A stretch of 47,558 nucleotides of DNA from Pirellulales bacterium (GTDB taxonomy: Bacteria; Planctomycetota; Planctomycetia; Pirellulales; DATAWG01): NCBI GenBank assembly GCA_035939775.1, contig DASZFO010000101.1:1-47558 (forward strand), written 5' to 3'. The notes beneath the pieces were generated by a model, which saw only the letters and a program-made list of their open reading frames with translations, ran no database searches and was not told where the DNA came from. Numbering within the stretch: position 1 is the first letter of the stretch; the number at the start of each line of letters is the position of its first letter. Positions 1 through 8,415 of the stretch are shown piece after piece. The translations under genes and the position numbers were made by a program.

Positions 1-477
1 CTCGACGCCCTGCCTTCACTGGGCAGCGTCTGCTCCGGCGGGCGATACGACAATCTAGCCGAGTTGTATACGAACCAGAAGCTGCCGGGGATCGGCGCGA
101 GCCTTGGCCTGGATCGGCTCTTGGCCGGAATGGAAGAGCTGGGTATGCTTCCGAAGGGGGCCACGTCGGCCGAAGTATTCATTCCGTTCTTTGACGCCGG
201 GCGGCTCACCGACTATCTGCGATTGGCGGCGCGGTTGCGGAGCGCCGGTTTTCGCGTCGAGTTCTTTCCGGAGCCAAAGAAACTCGGCCAGCAGTTGAAA
301 TATGCCGATCGCCGGGGCTTCCGCGTGGCCTTGATCGCGGGTGAGAATGAATTCGCCGCTGGACAGATTCAAATCAAGAATCTCGCGACGTCCCAAACGC
401 AAACGGTGGCGCTCAAGCCAGACGCTGCGGCCCTGATTTGTGAGCTATCGAAACAATTGAAGAGCGGTGAAGACTGA
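1..477 (+). CDS. hisS: Histidyl-tRNA synthetase, C-terminal part (5' truncated by window edge)
   Basis: The frame is open from base 1 and ends at the TGA at 475-477, giving 158 residues. The enzyme charges tRNA-His with histidine in the cytoplasm. The sequence shows the class II HisRS active-site segment SVCSGGRYDNL, then motif 3 (GASLGLDRLLAGM) with its conserved Arg. The last ~95 residues look like the alpha/beta anticodon-binding domain (VFIPFFDAG, YADRRGFRVALIAGENE). N-terminal catalytic motifs lie outside the window. The stop codon is followed within a few bases by a heptamer repeat array. Identification is firm; the only unknown is the missing 5' part. Confidence 0.96.
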   Translation, partial: LDALPSLGSVCSGGRYDNLAELYTNQKLPGIGASLGLDRLLAGMEELGMLPKGATSAEVFIPFFDAGRLTDYLRLAARLRSAGFRVEFFPEPKKLGQQLKYADRRGFRVALIAGENEFAAGQIQIKNLATSQTQTVALKPDAAALICELSKQLKSGED

Positions 478-480
478 CCA

Positions 481-515
481 CCTCCGATCTCCGACCTCTG
501 ACCTCTGACCTCTAA
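481..515. repeat. Heptamer tandem array, family B (CCTCCGA-type), left arm
   Basis: Five degenerate 7-bp units in register (CCTCCGA, TCTCCGA, CCTCTGA, CCTCTGA, CCTCTAA). It lies between the hisS stop and the ATG at 517, so it fills the place where a Shine-Dalgarno site would be expected. An array of opposite orientation lies at 1070-1097. Confidence 0.85.
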
Positions 516-516
516 C

Positions 517-1056
517 ATGGCTAATCGCGAGAATCCGTACGAAGCGGCGTTCGAGGAGTATCTCCGCGCACGGCGGATTCCCTATGTCGCCGTGGATGAA
601 TCGAAGCGCAGCCTGTTGGGAGACGGATCGCTCAAGAGCCTCGATTTTATCGTCTCGAAGCCGGGCGGGGCGTCCTGGTTGGTGGACGTGAAGGGGAGGC
701 GCTTTCCGACGGCCTCCTGTGAAGGGAAGCAATACTGGAAGAATTGGTCCACCCGCGACGATCTGCGAAGCCTGGCGGCCTGGCAGCGGCTGTTCGGCAA
801 CGGCTTCCAGAGCTTGCTCGTGTTCGCGTACGATGTGCTGGGAGAACGTGCGCCGCTGCCGGCCGAGCAATTGTTCGAGTGCCGCGGGGCGCTGTATGGT
901 TTTGTCGCCTTGCGGCTGGAGGACTACGCCTTTCACGCCCGTCCCATCTCGCTCGCCTGGGACACCGTGGCGATGCCAACCGCCCGTTTCCGGCAATTGG
1001 CCGTTCCGATTGAAACGCTCTTCTTGGGGCAGCCGCCGGCCGAGCTGACCGCTTAA
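517..1056 (+). CDS. HYExAFE-family protein with PD-(D/E)XK nuclease-like motif
   Basis: 179 residues. The N-terminus carries YEAAFEEYL (residues 8-16), matching the HYExAFE signature of a family named from planctomycetes, with the first His replaced by Pro. Further on, SLDFIV (Asp43) and LVDVKGR (Asp57, Lys59) have the D-x(n)-D-x-K spacing of PD-(D/E)XK nucleases or their inactive relatives. No signal peptide or membrane segment is visible, so the protein is probably cytoplasmic. Catalytic activity and substrate are unknown and a nuclease role is inference. The ATG has no Shine-Dalgarno sequence because a heptamer array abuts it. The gene is flanked by inverted heptamer arrays on both sides. 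Confidence 0.85.
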   Translation: MANRENPYEAAFEEYLRARRIPYVAVDESKRSLLGDGSLKSLDFIVSKPGGASWLVDVKGRRFPTASCEGKQYWKNWSTRDDLRSLAAWQRLFGNGFQSLLVFAYDVLGERAPLPAEQLFECRGALYGFVALRLEDYAFHARPISLAWDTVAMPTARFRQLAVPIETLFLGQPPAELTA

Positions 1057-1069
1057 GCCGCGAGGAGCC

Positions 1070-1097
1070 AGAGGTCGGAGGTCGGAAGTCGGGACGA
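1070..1097. repeat. Heptamer tandem array, family B, right arm (inverted)
   Basis: Units AGAGGTC, GGAGGTC, GGAAGTC and a partial GGGACGA. It is the reverse complement type of the array at 481-515, so the two bracket the HYExAFE gene as inverted arms. Confidence 0.8.
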
Positions 1098-1199
1098 CAG
1101 CGTCGGGGCAGTATGGCGCGCAGTCCTCTGGCTCGCGGTAATCCGATTTGGTAGCCTTCTGCGAAATCATGCGAAGGTTGCTAACCGTCATTGGACTCG

Positions 1200-2423
1200 A
1201 TGGAGCGAGTTTTGCGCAAAATAGTGCGGTCGTTGCAAAGCACCGCTCGGTGGCTCGCCGGCGGTTCGCGCGGGCGGGCGATTCGGCTCATTCCGCGGCG
1301 GGAGCCGACCGGCGACGTATTGTTGTCGTACATTACGCGCCCGTTCGTTGCCTCCGGCCGCGTCGAGGCCGATGCGCACACGAATGTCTGGGAATGCCGG
1401 CAGATCGCCCAAACGTTTCTCGACTTCGGCTACGCGGTCGATGTGATCGATTGGAACAACCTTCGCTTCCGACCGGCAAGACCCTATCGCTTTTTGGTTG
1501 ACATCGGCGCGAGCCTCGAGCGGCTTGCGCCAATGGTCGGGCCCGATTGCACCAAGATTCTGCACGCCACCGGCAAGCATTGGTTGTTTCAGAACCGGGC
1601 CGAGTACGAGCGGCTCGCAGCGCTCATGGCGCGGCGCGGCGTCGCGTTGCAACCGCGGAGAATTGCCCCGGCCGGATCGGGGGTCGAAGCGGCCGATTGC
1701 CTCACCGTGCTCGGCAACGAGCTGACGATCGCCACGCTCGCCTACTCCCGCAAGCCCTGCTACCGAATCCCGCTTTCGACCACCGCCGAGTTCCCGTGGG
1801 ATGATGCCAAGGATTTTGCGGCCTGCCGAAGGCGGTTCGTCTGGTTCGGCTCGAGCGGGATGGTGCACAAAGGGCTCGATCTCGCGCTCGAAGCGTTCGC
1901 CGCGACGCCCGATCTGCACCTGACGGTCTGCGGACCGGTCGATCAGGAGCGTGACTTCGCCGATTTCTACCGCCGCGAACTGTACCACGCGCCGAACATC
2001 CGCACGGTCGGCTGGGTGGACGTGGCCGGCGACGTGTTCGCGCAAATCGTCCGCTCGAGCGGCGCGATCGTATATCCGTCGTGCTCCGAAGGCTGCGCCG
2101 GCTCCGTCGTCACCAGCCTGCACGCGGGACTGGTGCCGATCATCAGCCGGGAATCGGGAGTCGACGTCGGCGACTTCGGCGTGATCCTCCCGCGCTCGAC
2201 CGTCGCCGACGTTCGGGCCGCGGCAATTGACTTCAGCCGCCGCCCCGGGGACGAGCTTCGCCGCCGCAGCCGGGCGGCCTGGGAATACGCCCGCTCCTAT
2301 CACACCCGGGCTCGCTTCGCGGCCGAGTTCCGCGCGGTGGTCGAGGACTTGCTCGGCGCAAAGACCACGCGGTTGCCAGCCGCGGCGCGATTGAGTTTCT
2401 CGGCCACGGATGAACGCGGATGA
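1200..2423 (+). CDS. Glycosyltransferase, GT4-like (GT-B fold)
   Basis: 407 residues from the ATG at 1200; an in-frame TTG three codons upstream (1191) is possible but less likely. The C-terminal half has the GT-B donor-binding pattern: WFGSSGMVHKGLDLALEAF, then PNIRTVGWVDVAGDVF, then the EGCAGSVVTSLHAGLVPIIS acceptor/nucleotide-sugar loop with its conserved Glu. It probably transfers a sugar from a nucleotide donor to a cell-surface glycan, in line with the polysaccharide genes that follow. Donor and acceptor cannot be read from the sequence. The last residues (SATDERG) are encoded by CACGGATGAACGCGGATGA, which resembles dispersed 'CGGATGAA' repeats of many genomes, so the C-terminus may be repeat-derived. 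Confidence 0.85.
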   Translation: MERVLRKIVRSLQSTARWLAGGSRGRAIRLIPRREPTGDVLLSYITRPFVASGRVEADAHTNVWECRQIAQTFLDFGYAVDVIDWNNLRFRPARPYRFLVDIGASLERLAPMVGPDCTKILHATGKHWLFQNRAEYERLAALMARRGVALQPRRIAPAGSGVEAADCLTVLGNELTIATLAYSRKPCYRIPLSTTAEFPWDDAKDFAACRRRFVWFGSSGMVHKGLDLALEAFAATPDLHLTVCGPVDQERDFADFYRRELYHAPNIRTVGWVDVAGDVFAQIVRSSGAIVYPSCSEGCAGSVVTSLHAGLVPIISRESGVDVGDFGVILPRSTVADVRAAAIDFSRRPGDELRRRSRAAWEYARSYHTRARFAAEFRAVVEDLLGAKTTRLPAAARLSFSATDERG

Positions 2424-2445
2424 ATGCAGATCAGCCAAGGAACGG

Positions 2446-2543
2446 TAGGGTGCGTCAAGTCCGCGCAGACGCAACGGACCCCGCCATAGCGCGCGATTGA
2501 TGCCGCGTCATGGTGCGTCTGCTCAGAGCCTTGACGCACCCTA
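2446..2543. repeat. 98-bp MITE-like inverted repeat, copy 1
   Basis: It begins TAGGGTGCGTCAAG and ends CTTGACGCACCCTA. The inner parts (CGCAGACGCA / TGCGTCTGC) also pair, giving arms of about 30 bp around a non-paired middle. The same ends and arms recur at 20700-20795 with a different centre. It lies between convergent genes (glycosyltransferase on +, LptF-like on -). No transposase is encoded. Confidence 0.85.
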
Positions 2544-2578
2544 TGCATTCGCTCAGTTGACCGTACACGGTTCGTCAT

Positions 2579-3757
2579 TCAATACCGCTGCACGCGGCGC
2601 ATCAGCCAGGCGCCGCAAACGGCGAGAATGGCGTTGCCGATCCAGACCGACCACGCCGGCAGGATGCCGAGCTTCGCCTGATCGACGCCGAGGAACAAGA
2701 GCGGATAGTAAATCAGCAGGATCGGCATGAAGCAAGCGAAGAAGCTGGTCAAGAAATCGGAGTTTCGCAGGATGATCCCGGCGGGCGCTCCGAGCAGCAC
2801 GAAGCAGAGGCAGCTAAACCCATTCGCCCAGCGGCGCGACGGCTCGATCAGCAGGCGGTAGAACCGCACTCGCTCCTCGTCCAGCCGCCTCTCGTCGGCC
2901 GCCCATTGGCCCCCCGCCAGCCCGGAGAAATCTCCCGTGGTCAACTGCTCGGAGGCCAGAAGGGCCATTTTTTGCTGGATTTGCGCGATGCGGTCTTGCG
3001 AGGCCTTGATCTCGCCGGGCACCTGCGACATCGCCAAGTCGGAAGCTCCCTTGGTGGTGCGGCGGCTCGCTTCGTCCAGCGGCATGACGCGCTCGAACGT
3101 TCCCGGAATGAACCCGCCGACGCCTCCCACGTCGATCGTGCCATTGAGACCAACGATCGTCAGCGTGGCGGCCTTCAGGTCGCTCCGCAACTCCGCTTCC
3201 TCGCAAGTGATCGTCACGGAGGGGCTGTCGTCGGAGGAGCTGAATGTGAAGGTGGGCCGGATCAGTCTCTTTCCGTCGACGCGCCAGACGTTGATTCCAA
3301 ACTGCTTGCTGTCGTAGTGGCGCTGAAGCGCGAGCTTGGAATAGACGATCTCCTCGACCGACTCGATCACGACCCGCCGCGCCCCGTCGCGCCCCCAAGA
3401 GCAGGCCACGTCGTTGAGCACTACGCAGACCAGGCTGAGCACGAATGCGAACACGAACGTCGGCATGAGGATCACCAACGGCGAAATGCCCATCGCCTTG
3501 ATCGCCACCACTTCGTTCGTCGACGCCATCCGCCCGTAGACGCTGCACGTGGCGAACAAGATCGTGCCCGGAACGGAAAACCGCAGCGCCTCGGGCAAGA
3601 CAAAGGGCAAGAGCAGAAGAATCTGCTTCAGCCCCAACCCCTGCGAATACGCCTCTTTCGTAACGCTCACCAGGATCATGAACAGCGTCATCGCGGTCAA
3701 AGTGATCAGAAACACCTTGACGATCTCGAACAGCACGTAGCGGGTCAGCACTCGCAT
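2579..3757 (-). CDS. LptF/LptG (YjgP/YjgQ) family permease
   Basis: 392 residues. The N-terminus MRVLTRYVLFEIVKVFLITL is the typical start of this family. Hydrophobic segments lie near residues 10-30, 55-75 and 95-120, followed by a long soluble middle region with a beta-jellyroll-like character (about 140-230). A charged helical stretch precedes three C-terminal membrane segments (about 310-390), giving the usual 6-TM arrangement. In Proteobacteria LptF and LptG form the inner-membrane part of the lipopolysaccharide exporter. Here a role in exporting a lipid-linked surface glycan is inferred from the family and the adjacent sugar genes. It is the last gene of the minus-strand run. No second permease or LptB is adjacent. 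Confidence 0.88.
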   Translation of the reverse strand: MRVLTRYVLFEIVKVFLITLTAMTLFMILVSVTKEAYSQGLGLKQILLLLPFVLPEALRFSVPGTILFATCSVYGRMASTNEVVAIKAMGISPLVILMPTFVFAFVLSLVCVVLNDVACSWGRDGARRVVIESVEEIVYSKLALQRHYDSKQFGINVWRVDGKRLIRPTFTFSSSDDSPSVTITCEEAELRSDLKAATLTIVGLNGTIDVGGVGGFIPGTFERVMPLDEASRRTTKGASDLAMSQVPGEIKASQDRIAQIQQKMALLASEQLTTGDFSGLAGGQWAADERRLDEERVRFYRLLIEPSRRWANGFSCLCFVLLGAPAGIILRNSDFLTSFFACFMPILLIYYPLLFLGVDQAKLGILPAWSVWIGNAILAVCGAWLMRRVQRY

Positions 3758-3785
3758 CGACCGGCGATACTTTCGTCATTTACCA

Positions 3786-5270
3786 CTAGGCGGCTCGCGC
3801 CGGTCGGGTTTCCGTTCGATCGAGCGCCATGGGCACAATCGGGGCCGGCCGCTCGAGCGCCGGTTCGGTCCTGAAGATATCGGTAAGCTGGCGCGACCAG
3901 CCTGAGGCGGCCAGTTGCTCCGACATGATCAGAACCGCGAGCGGATAAAGATGCAACATCAGCCGCGTCGTCGAGGTGAGCAACTGATAGCGGAGATGCA
4001 ATGGGGTGACGACGAGCACGGCCAGATACGCGGCGGCCATGCCGCCGGCCGTCAGCCGCCAGAGCCAGACGTGGGCCGGCAGCCTCCCTCGCCGGAGCAA
4101 ACAGAGCGCAGCGAATAGGCAGGGCCAGATCAGGTTCCAAAAGCGAACCCTAAAGAATTCTTCGCTCGCGTAAATCAGCACGGGCCAGGGCCGATCGGCC
4201 AATTGTTTCAACCATTTCCAATCGAGCGCGGCCGCATACGACGGGTAGTAAGGTGAGTTGGGCATTCCGCGATGCGCCTCGGTGCCCAACGCGATCGCCC
4301 CGCCGACGATCGCCACCACGGGCAAGATCGTTGCCGCTCGCGGCCAAAACGAGCGGCTGCGTACAAGAAGCACGATCGCCAGCGAACCTCCGCAGACGGC
4401 GATCCACAGCATCCCTTCCGACTTGGTCAACGCCGCCGCCCCCAGCAGCACGCCGGCGCTCGCGGCGCCGCGCCAGCTCGGCCAAGCGAGCCAGCGCGTC
4501 AATTCCAACACCCCGCCGAACAGAAATGCCGCCAGCGGCAAATCGGCCGATCCCGAAAACCCGGCCCCCTCGAAGCAGCAGAGGAGGATCGGGGTCTGCA
4601 AAAACAACAGCGCTGAGACCGCCACGAAGCCGGGCGAGTCGAACCGTTTTGCCGCACCGGCGTAAATCGAGGCCGCCGCCAGAGCAAAGCCGACGAACAG
4701 AAACTTTAGCCCCGGCGCCTCATACGTCTGCTCGGCCCAATCCATCTCCGCTTCCAACAGCGGCAGAAGCAGCGGATAGGTCGGATTGAAGTTGACCCGC
4801 GTCACGTCTTGAAAATCTTCGTTGCGGACCGTGCCGGAATCGTATAGCATCCGGGCCTTCAAGGCATAAATGCTCCGCGCATCGTAGCCGGTGAGTTCGC
4901 TGCGGGCCGAATGGAGCACCGCCGGAGCTAGCGCAATCCCGAGCGCGATTTTTCCCGCCAGCGGCAAATCCCGCACCCAGGCGAACAGCCGCGGCCGTCG
5001 GCGCCGGCGCCACCATCCGATGCCGAGCCAACACCAGGCGGCCAGGCCGGCCTCGGCTACGATCAGAAAGCTCAGATGCGTGATCCGCCCATCGATGGCC
5101 AACGGCACGTGCAGCGCGATCCCGACGATGGCCGCTCCCAGCAAATACGCCCAGCCGAGCGAAAGGTCCATTGGATCGCGATCTGGCCCGGAACGCAGCC
5201 AGCGCTCGGCCACTGCTCCGATGCCAGTCACCGCGATGAGAAACAGCGCGATCCCGATCCAATGAATCAT
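3786..5270 (-). CDS. Multi-pass membrane protein, GT-C/GT39-like glycosyltransferase candidate
   Basis: 494 residues with about ten hydrophobic segments. After the first segments, SELTGYDARSIYALKARM (Asp130) resembles the first extracytoplasmic loop of GT-C enzymes, where an Asp lies close to the lipid-linked donor site. NPTYPLLLPLLEAEM follows and is also typical of this loop. The protein probably uses a polyprenyl-phosphate sugar at the outer face of the membrane, which is inference from fold and context. It overlaps the upstream gene by 4 bp (ATGA), so translation is coupled. The C-terminal ~40 residues are a hydrophilic tail. Confidence 0.7.
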   Translation of the reverse strand: MIHWIGIALFLIAVTGIGAVAERWLRSGPDRDPMDLSLGWAYLLGAAIVGIALHVPLAIDGRITHLSFLIVAEAGLAAWCWLGIGWWRRRRRPRLFAWVRDLPLAGKIALGIALAPAVLHSARSELTGYDARSIYALKARMLYDSGTVRNEDFQDVTRVNFNPTYPLLLPLLEAEMDWAEQTYEAPGLKFLFVGFALAAASIYAGAAKRFDSPGFVAVSALLFLQTPILLCCFEGAGFSGSADLPLAAFLFGGVLELTRWLAWPSWRGAASAGVLLGAAALTKSEGMLWIAVCGGSLAIVLLVRSRSFWPRAATILPVVAIVGGAIALGTEAHRGMPNSPYYPSYAAALDWKWLKQLADRPWPVLIYASEEFFRVRFWNLIWPCLFAALCLLRRGRLPAHVWLWRLTAGGMAAAYLAVLVVTPLHLRYQLLTSTTRLMLHLYPLAVLIMSEQLAASGWSRQLTDIFRTEPALERPAPIVPMALDRTETRPARAA

Positions 5271-6085
5271 CGCACGCGCTCCAGGTGGGATCGAGCCAGA
5301 TCGTATTCATCGAATGTCACGACGTAGTCGATGCGATGGTTTCGGATAAAGTCCTGCTCGTCGATCGATGCGGTGGGCAGCCGCTGCCGCCAAAAATCCA
5401 GTTTCCGGTCCTCGGGAATGTCGCGTAACTGGGGCTGAACGTGCCAACTTCCGGCGAGCGCCGTCAACTCCTGCGGCAACATGAAGACGGGCCGTGGATA
5501 CACCTCGTAGGCAAATCGCAGCGCGGCCGTTTGACCGTGGTACAGAATGCGGGCGTTGGGCGGCAGTTGTTCGCTGACGCGGCGGGCGAAGCATTCGAGA
5601 TTCGGCACGCTCTGGCCGTTGACATTGTAAGCCGCGGTCCGATACGAATGCTCCTGCGCCTGCCGCTCTTGCGCGAGGTACGACGGGTAGCTTTGCCAAA
5701 ACCTCAGGACGAACAGAGCCTGCAAGGCGACGAACGCGAAAACCAACCGCTCGCGCCAGCCCCAACGGCTCCAGAGATCGCGAAAATGTCGCCAGACGCC
5801 CGGCGCCTGTTGGCCGATCCCGTTGCCATATCCCTCCAGCCGGCGCAACCGCCGCTTCAGCCATTGGCCGTACCCGTCGAAGGTCATCCGCCACATGATG
5901 TAGCCGACGATCAGCCCGAAGACCGGATTCCGGACGCTCCGCAAGCTGAGCGCCATCGGCCCGATTTCCCATTGGCTGGGCGCTAGCGTGGCAGCCGCGG
6001 TCAGCAGACCGCAAAGCAACATCAGCGCAAAGCCGAGACGATTGATCCACCATCGGGCCCGCGGCGAAAGCATGGCTCGCTCCAT
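5267..6085 (-). CDS. Hypothetical membrane protein of the polysaccharide operon
   Basis: 272 residues. Hydrophobic segments lie near residues 16-36, 50-65 and 115-132, followed by a soluble domain of about 140 residues (VNGQSVPNLECFARRVSEQL onward). That domain has an alternating alpha/beta pattern (ARILYHGQ, YEVYPRPVFML, HRIDYVVTFDEYD). Such domains sit after the membrane part of GT-C-like proteins, so this and the downstream gene may work as a pair. No known family is recognised. The start chosen is the first ATG; a second ATG lies four codons downstream. It begins 10 bp after the stop of the aminotransferase gene. Confidence 0.7.
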   Translation of the reverse strand: MERAMLSPRARWWINRLGFALMLLCGLLTAAATLAPSQWEIGPMALSLRSVRNPVFGLIVGYIMWRMTFDGYGQWLKRRLRRLEGYGNGIGQQAPGVWRHFRDLWSRWGWRERLVFAFVALQALFVLRFWQSYPSYLAQERQAQEHSYRTAAYNVNGQSVPNLECFARRVSEQLPPNARILYHGQTAALRFAYEVYPRPVFMLPQELTALAGSWHVQPQLRDIPEDRKLDFWRQRLPTASIDEQDFIRNHRIDYVVTFDEYDLARSHLERVR

Positions 6086-6095
6086 CGGATTTCTC

Positions 6096-7211
6096 TCACG
6101 CGGCCAGCGATATCCGGCCGGCGGGCAGGTGATCGACCACGAAGTCGATCTGTTGCTCGGTCAGCTCGGGAAACATGGGAAGGCTCAGGCACTCGTCGGC
6201 CCAGGCCTCAGATTCCCGGAGCGAGCGGCCTTGCGGCGCCAAGTTTCGATACGCGCGGAGCCGATGAACGGGGAATGGATAGTGGATTCCGGCCTGCACC
6301 TGATGCTGCTCGAGCCATTGCAGCTTGGCCGCTCGGTCCGGGACGCGGACCGCGTATAAGTGATAGACGTGCTCGCTTCCCGCTTCGACCGCGCCGGGGA
6401 CCACGATATCGCGATGGCCGCGCAACCGCCGATCGTAGGCCGCCGCATGGGTTCGCCGCTGGGAATTCCAACGGGCGAGGTGCTTGAGCTTCACCTGGAG
6501 CACCGCCGCCTGAATCGTGTCGAGCCGGCTGTTGAGCGCAACTTCTTCGTGATGATATTTCTTGCGCGAACCCCAATTGCGCATCAGCCGGAGCCGATCG
6601 GATAGGGCGGCGTCGGCCGTTGTGATCGCGCCGCCGTCGCCATAGGCCCCGAGGTTCTTGCCCGGATAAAAACTGAACGCGGCGGCATGGCCGAGCGAGC
6701 CGGCCGGGCGGCCCTTGTAGACGGCGCCGTGCGCTTGGCAGGCGTCTTCGACGATCACCAGGTCGTGGGCCGCCGCGATCTCGCGGATCTTGTCCATGTC
6801 GGCGCAGCGCCCATACAGGTGCACCGGCAGAATGGCGCGCGTCCGCGTCGTGATGGCCGCTTCGATTTGATCCGGATCGATCAGGCCATCCTCGCGCCGC
6901 ACGTCGCAGAGCACCGGCTTGGCCCCGGCCAGGCTCACTCCCAAGGCGCTGGCCACGAACGTGAACGCGGGCACGATCACTTCGTCCCCCGAGCCGATCT
7001 CCAGCGCCCGAAAAATCAGGTGCAGCGCATCGGTGCCGCTGGCCACTCCAACGCAATGTTGCACCCCGCAGAAGTCGGCGAACGCCGCCTCGAATTGCGC
7101 GACCGGCGGCCCAAGGATGAAGCACGTCTCATCCAATACGTCCTGCAACGCGGCATTGATCTCTTCGCGAATCGACGCGTACTGAGCCTTGAGGTCGACA
7201 AGTGGAATCAT
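6096..7211 (-). CDS. DegT/DnrJ/EryC1/StrS aminotransferase (nucleotide-sugar aminotransferase)
   Basis: 371 residues. It shows the PLP-binding Lys in FSFYPGKNLGAYGDGGAI, the VEDACQAHGA segment with the Asp that contacts the PLP ring nitrogen, and the GIHYPFPVHRL C-terminal signature of WbpE/WlbC-like enzymes. The family moves an amino group from glutamate onto a keto-sugar nucleotide. With the oxidoreductase just upstream and the acetyltransferase two genes further upstream, it fits the step forming a 3-amino sugar in UDP-diacetamido-uronate synthesis. The assignment of that substrate is inference. A second, longer paralogue lies at 10488-11747. Confidence 0.92.
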   Translation of the reverse strand: MIPLVDLKAQYASIREEINAALQDVLDETCFILGPPVAQFEAAFADFCGVQHCVGVASGTDALHLIFRALEIGSGDEVIVPAFTFVASALGVSLAGAKPVLCDVRREDGLIDPDQIEAAITTRTRAILPVHLYGRCADMDKIREIAAAHDLVIVEDACQAHGAVYKGRPAGSLGHAAAFSFYPGKNLGAYGDGGAITTADAALSDRLRLMRNWGSRKKYHHEEVALNSRLDTIQAAVLQVKLKHLARWNSQRRTHAAAYDRRLRGHRDIVVPGAVEAGSEHVYHLYAVRVPDRAAKLQWLEQHQVQAGIHYPFPVHRLRAYRNLAPQGRSLRESEAWADECLSLPMFPELTEQQIDFVVDHLPAGRISLAA

Positions 7212-7220
7212 GGCATCTGA

Positions 7221-7255
7221 GGGGATCGGAGGTCGGAGATCGGAGGTCAGAGGTC
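7221..7255. repeat. Heptamer tandem array, family B (GGAGGTC-type)
   Basis: Five units in register (GGGGATC, GGAGGTC, GGAGATC, GGAGGTC, AGAGGTC). It lies just upstream of the aminotransferase start and 29 bp from a family A array, between two genes of the same operon. Confidence 0.85.
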
Positions 7256-7283
7256 GTTAGGCCCGCGGCTTGCCGCGGAGTGG

Positions 7284-7320
7284 CTTACTTTCGTACTTCG
7301 TACTTAGCACTTCGTACTTA
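7284..7320. repeat. Heptamer tandem array, family A (TCGTACT-type)
   Basis: About five units of the TTCGTAC family (two TCGTACT, then TAGCACT, then TCGTACT). It directly abuts the stop codon of the oxidoreductase gene (stop at 7321-7323 on the minus strand). Confidence 0.85.
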
Positions 7321-8373
7321 TTATGCGGCTCGCGCGAGGTCGCGCTTCGACGGAGCAACGGGGGTCAAGATCGAACGGTTGCGCATCGACCGCTGCGCCG
7401 CCTCGAGCGCGCTCACGACGCGCAGGCCAACCTGGCCGCTGTTGAGCGGCTGGGCCGTGCCTTCGATGCAATCCAGGAAATGCTGGCATTCGGCGTCGAG
7501 CGGCTGGGCGGCGTCGATCCTCGGGATCACCACGTCGCCGCTGCGGACCAGCAGGCGGAATGCCCCAAAGCTATCGGCATAAGCCGGGCCGCGCTCGACG
7601 TCGACCGATTTGTGATAGATCCGCACTGGCTCGTTCAGGTCCATGTCGTTCCAGACGACCATCTGCCGCTCGCCGACGACCGTGATTTCGCGCACCTTTT
7701 GCGGGTTGAGCCAGCTCGCGTGGACGCAGGCCTGCACCTGCTTGGGATAAGCGAAGTTGGCCACGACGACGTCTTCAACGTTGGGATTGAGATACGACGT
7801 GCCGCAGGCGGTCACTTGCAGCGGCTCGGAGCCGAGCCAATAGTTGAAGATGCTCACGTCGTGCGACCCCAAGTCCCACAAGGCATTGACGTCCGAGCGA
7901 AACGGTCCCAAGTTGGTCCGCGAGGAAAAGATGTAGCGAATGCTCCCCAAGTCCCCGCGGTCGATCAGCCCCTTCACCGCGCGGATGCCGTTGTTGAACA
8001 AGAACACGTGGCCGACGCAGAGCACCTGCCGCCGCTCGTCAGCCAGAGCGACCAATTCTTCCGCCTCGTCCAAACGCGCGGCCAGCGGCTTTTCCACGAG
8101 GACGTGCTTGCCGGCCAGCAGGGCCGCCTTCGTCAAGGAATAGTGCGTCTCAGTCGGCGTGGCGATCACGACCGCCTCGGCGGCCGGATCGGTGGCCGTA
8201 GCCTGCGGATCGCTGCTACAACGAATCGAGGCGGAGATATTGCGCCGCACGGTAGCCAGCCGCGCGTCGGAAAGATCGCAGACCGTGCCGACCCCAGCAC
8301 GCTGGCTGTTGATGAACGCCCGGACCAGATTCGGTCCCCAATGCCCCAAGCCGATGAAGTTGACCGTTGTCAC
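7321..8373 (-). CDS. Gfo/Idh/MocA family oxidoreductase
   Basis: 350 residues. The N-terminal Rossmann fold has NFIGLGHWGPNLVRAF, followed by AVVIATPTETHY and the family hallmark EKPLA, whose Lys is catalytic. The C-terminal part (WDLGSHDVSIFNYWLG) has the conserved D-x-x-x-H pattern. Family members oxidise or reduce sugar carbons with NAD(P). The close similarity in motif layout to WlbA/WbpB-type enzymes and the adjacent aminotransferase suggest that it makes the 3-keto intermediate of a UDP-acetamido-uronate. That substrate is inference. It is the third gene of the minus-strand run. Confidence 0.92.
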   Translation of the reverse strand: MTTVNFIGLGHWGPNLVRAFINSQRAGVGTVCDLSDARLATVRRNISASIRCSSDPQATATDPAAEAVVIATPTETHYSLTKAALLAGKHVLVEKPLAARLDEAEELVALADERRQVLCVGHVFLFNNGIRAVKGLIDRGDLGSIRYIFSSRTNLGPFRSDVNALWDLGSHDVSIFNYWLGSEPLQVTACGTSYLNPNVEDVVVANFAYPKQVQACVHASWLNPQKVREITVVGERQMVVWNDMDLNEPVRIYHKSVDVERGPAYADSFGAFRLLVRSGDVVIPRIDAAQPLDAECQHFLDCIEGTAQPLNSGQVGLRVVSALEAAQRSMRNRSILTPVAPSKRDLARAA

Positions 8374-8415
8374 GCGACTGGCTCCGCTAACAAGTGCGAA
8401 TTACAGAGTACGTTT

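Noticed and set aside
1188-2474. A 428-codon antisense frame opposite the GT4-like gene
   Set aside because: It is a shadow without domain signatures; the plus-strand protein has clear glycosyltransferase blocks.
4228-4235. GCGGCCGC sites taken as evidence for or against NotI specificity
   Set aside because: The sites are common in this GC-rich window and could be methylated, so their presence does not decide the enzyme's target.
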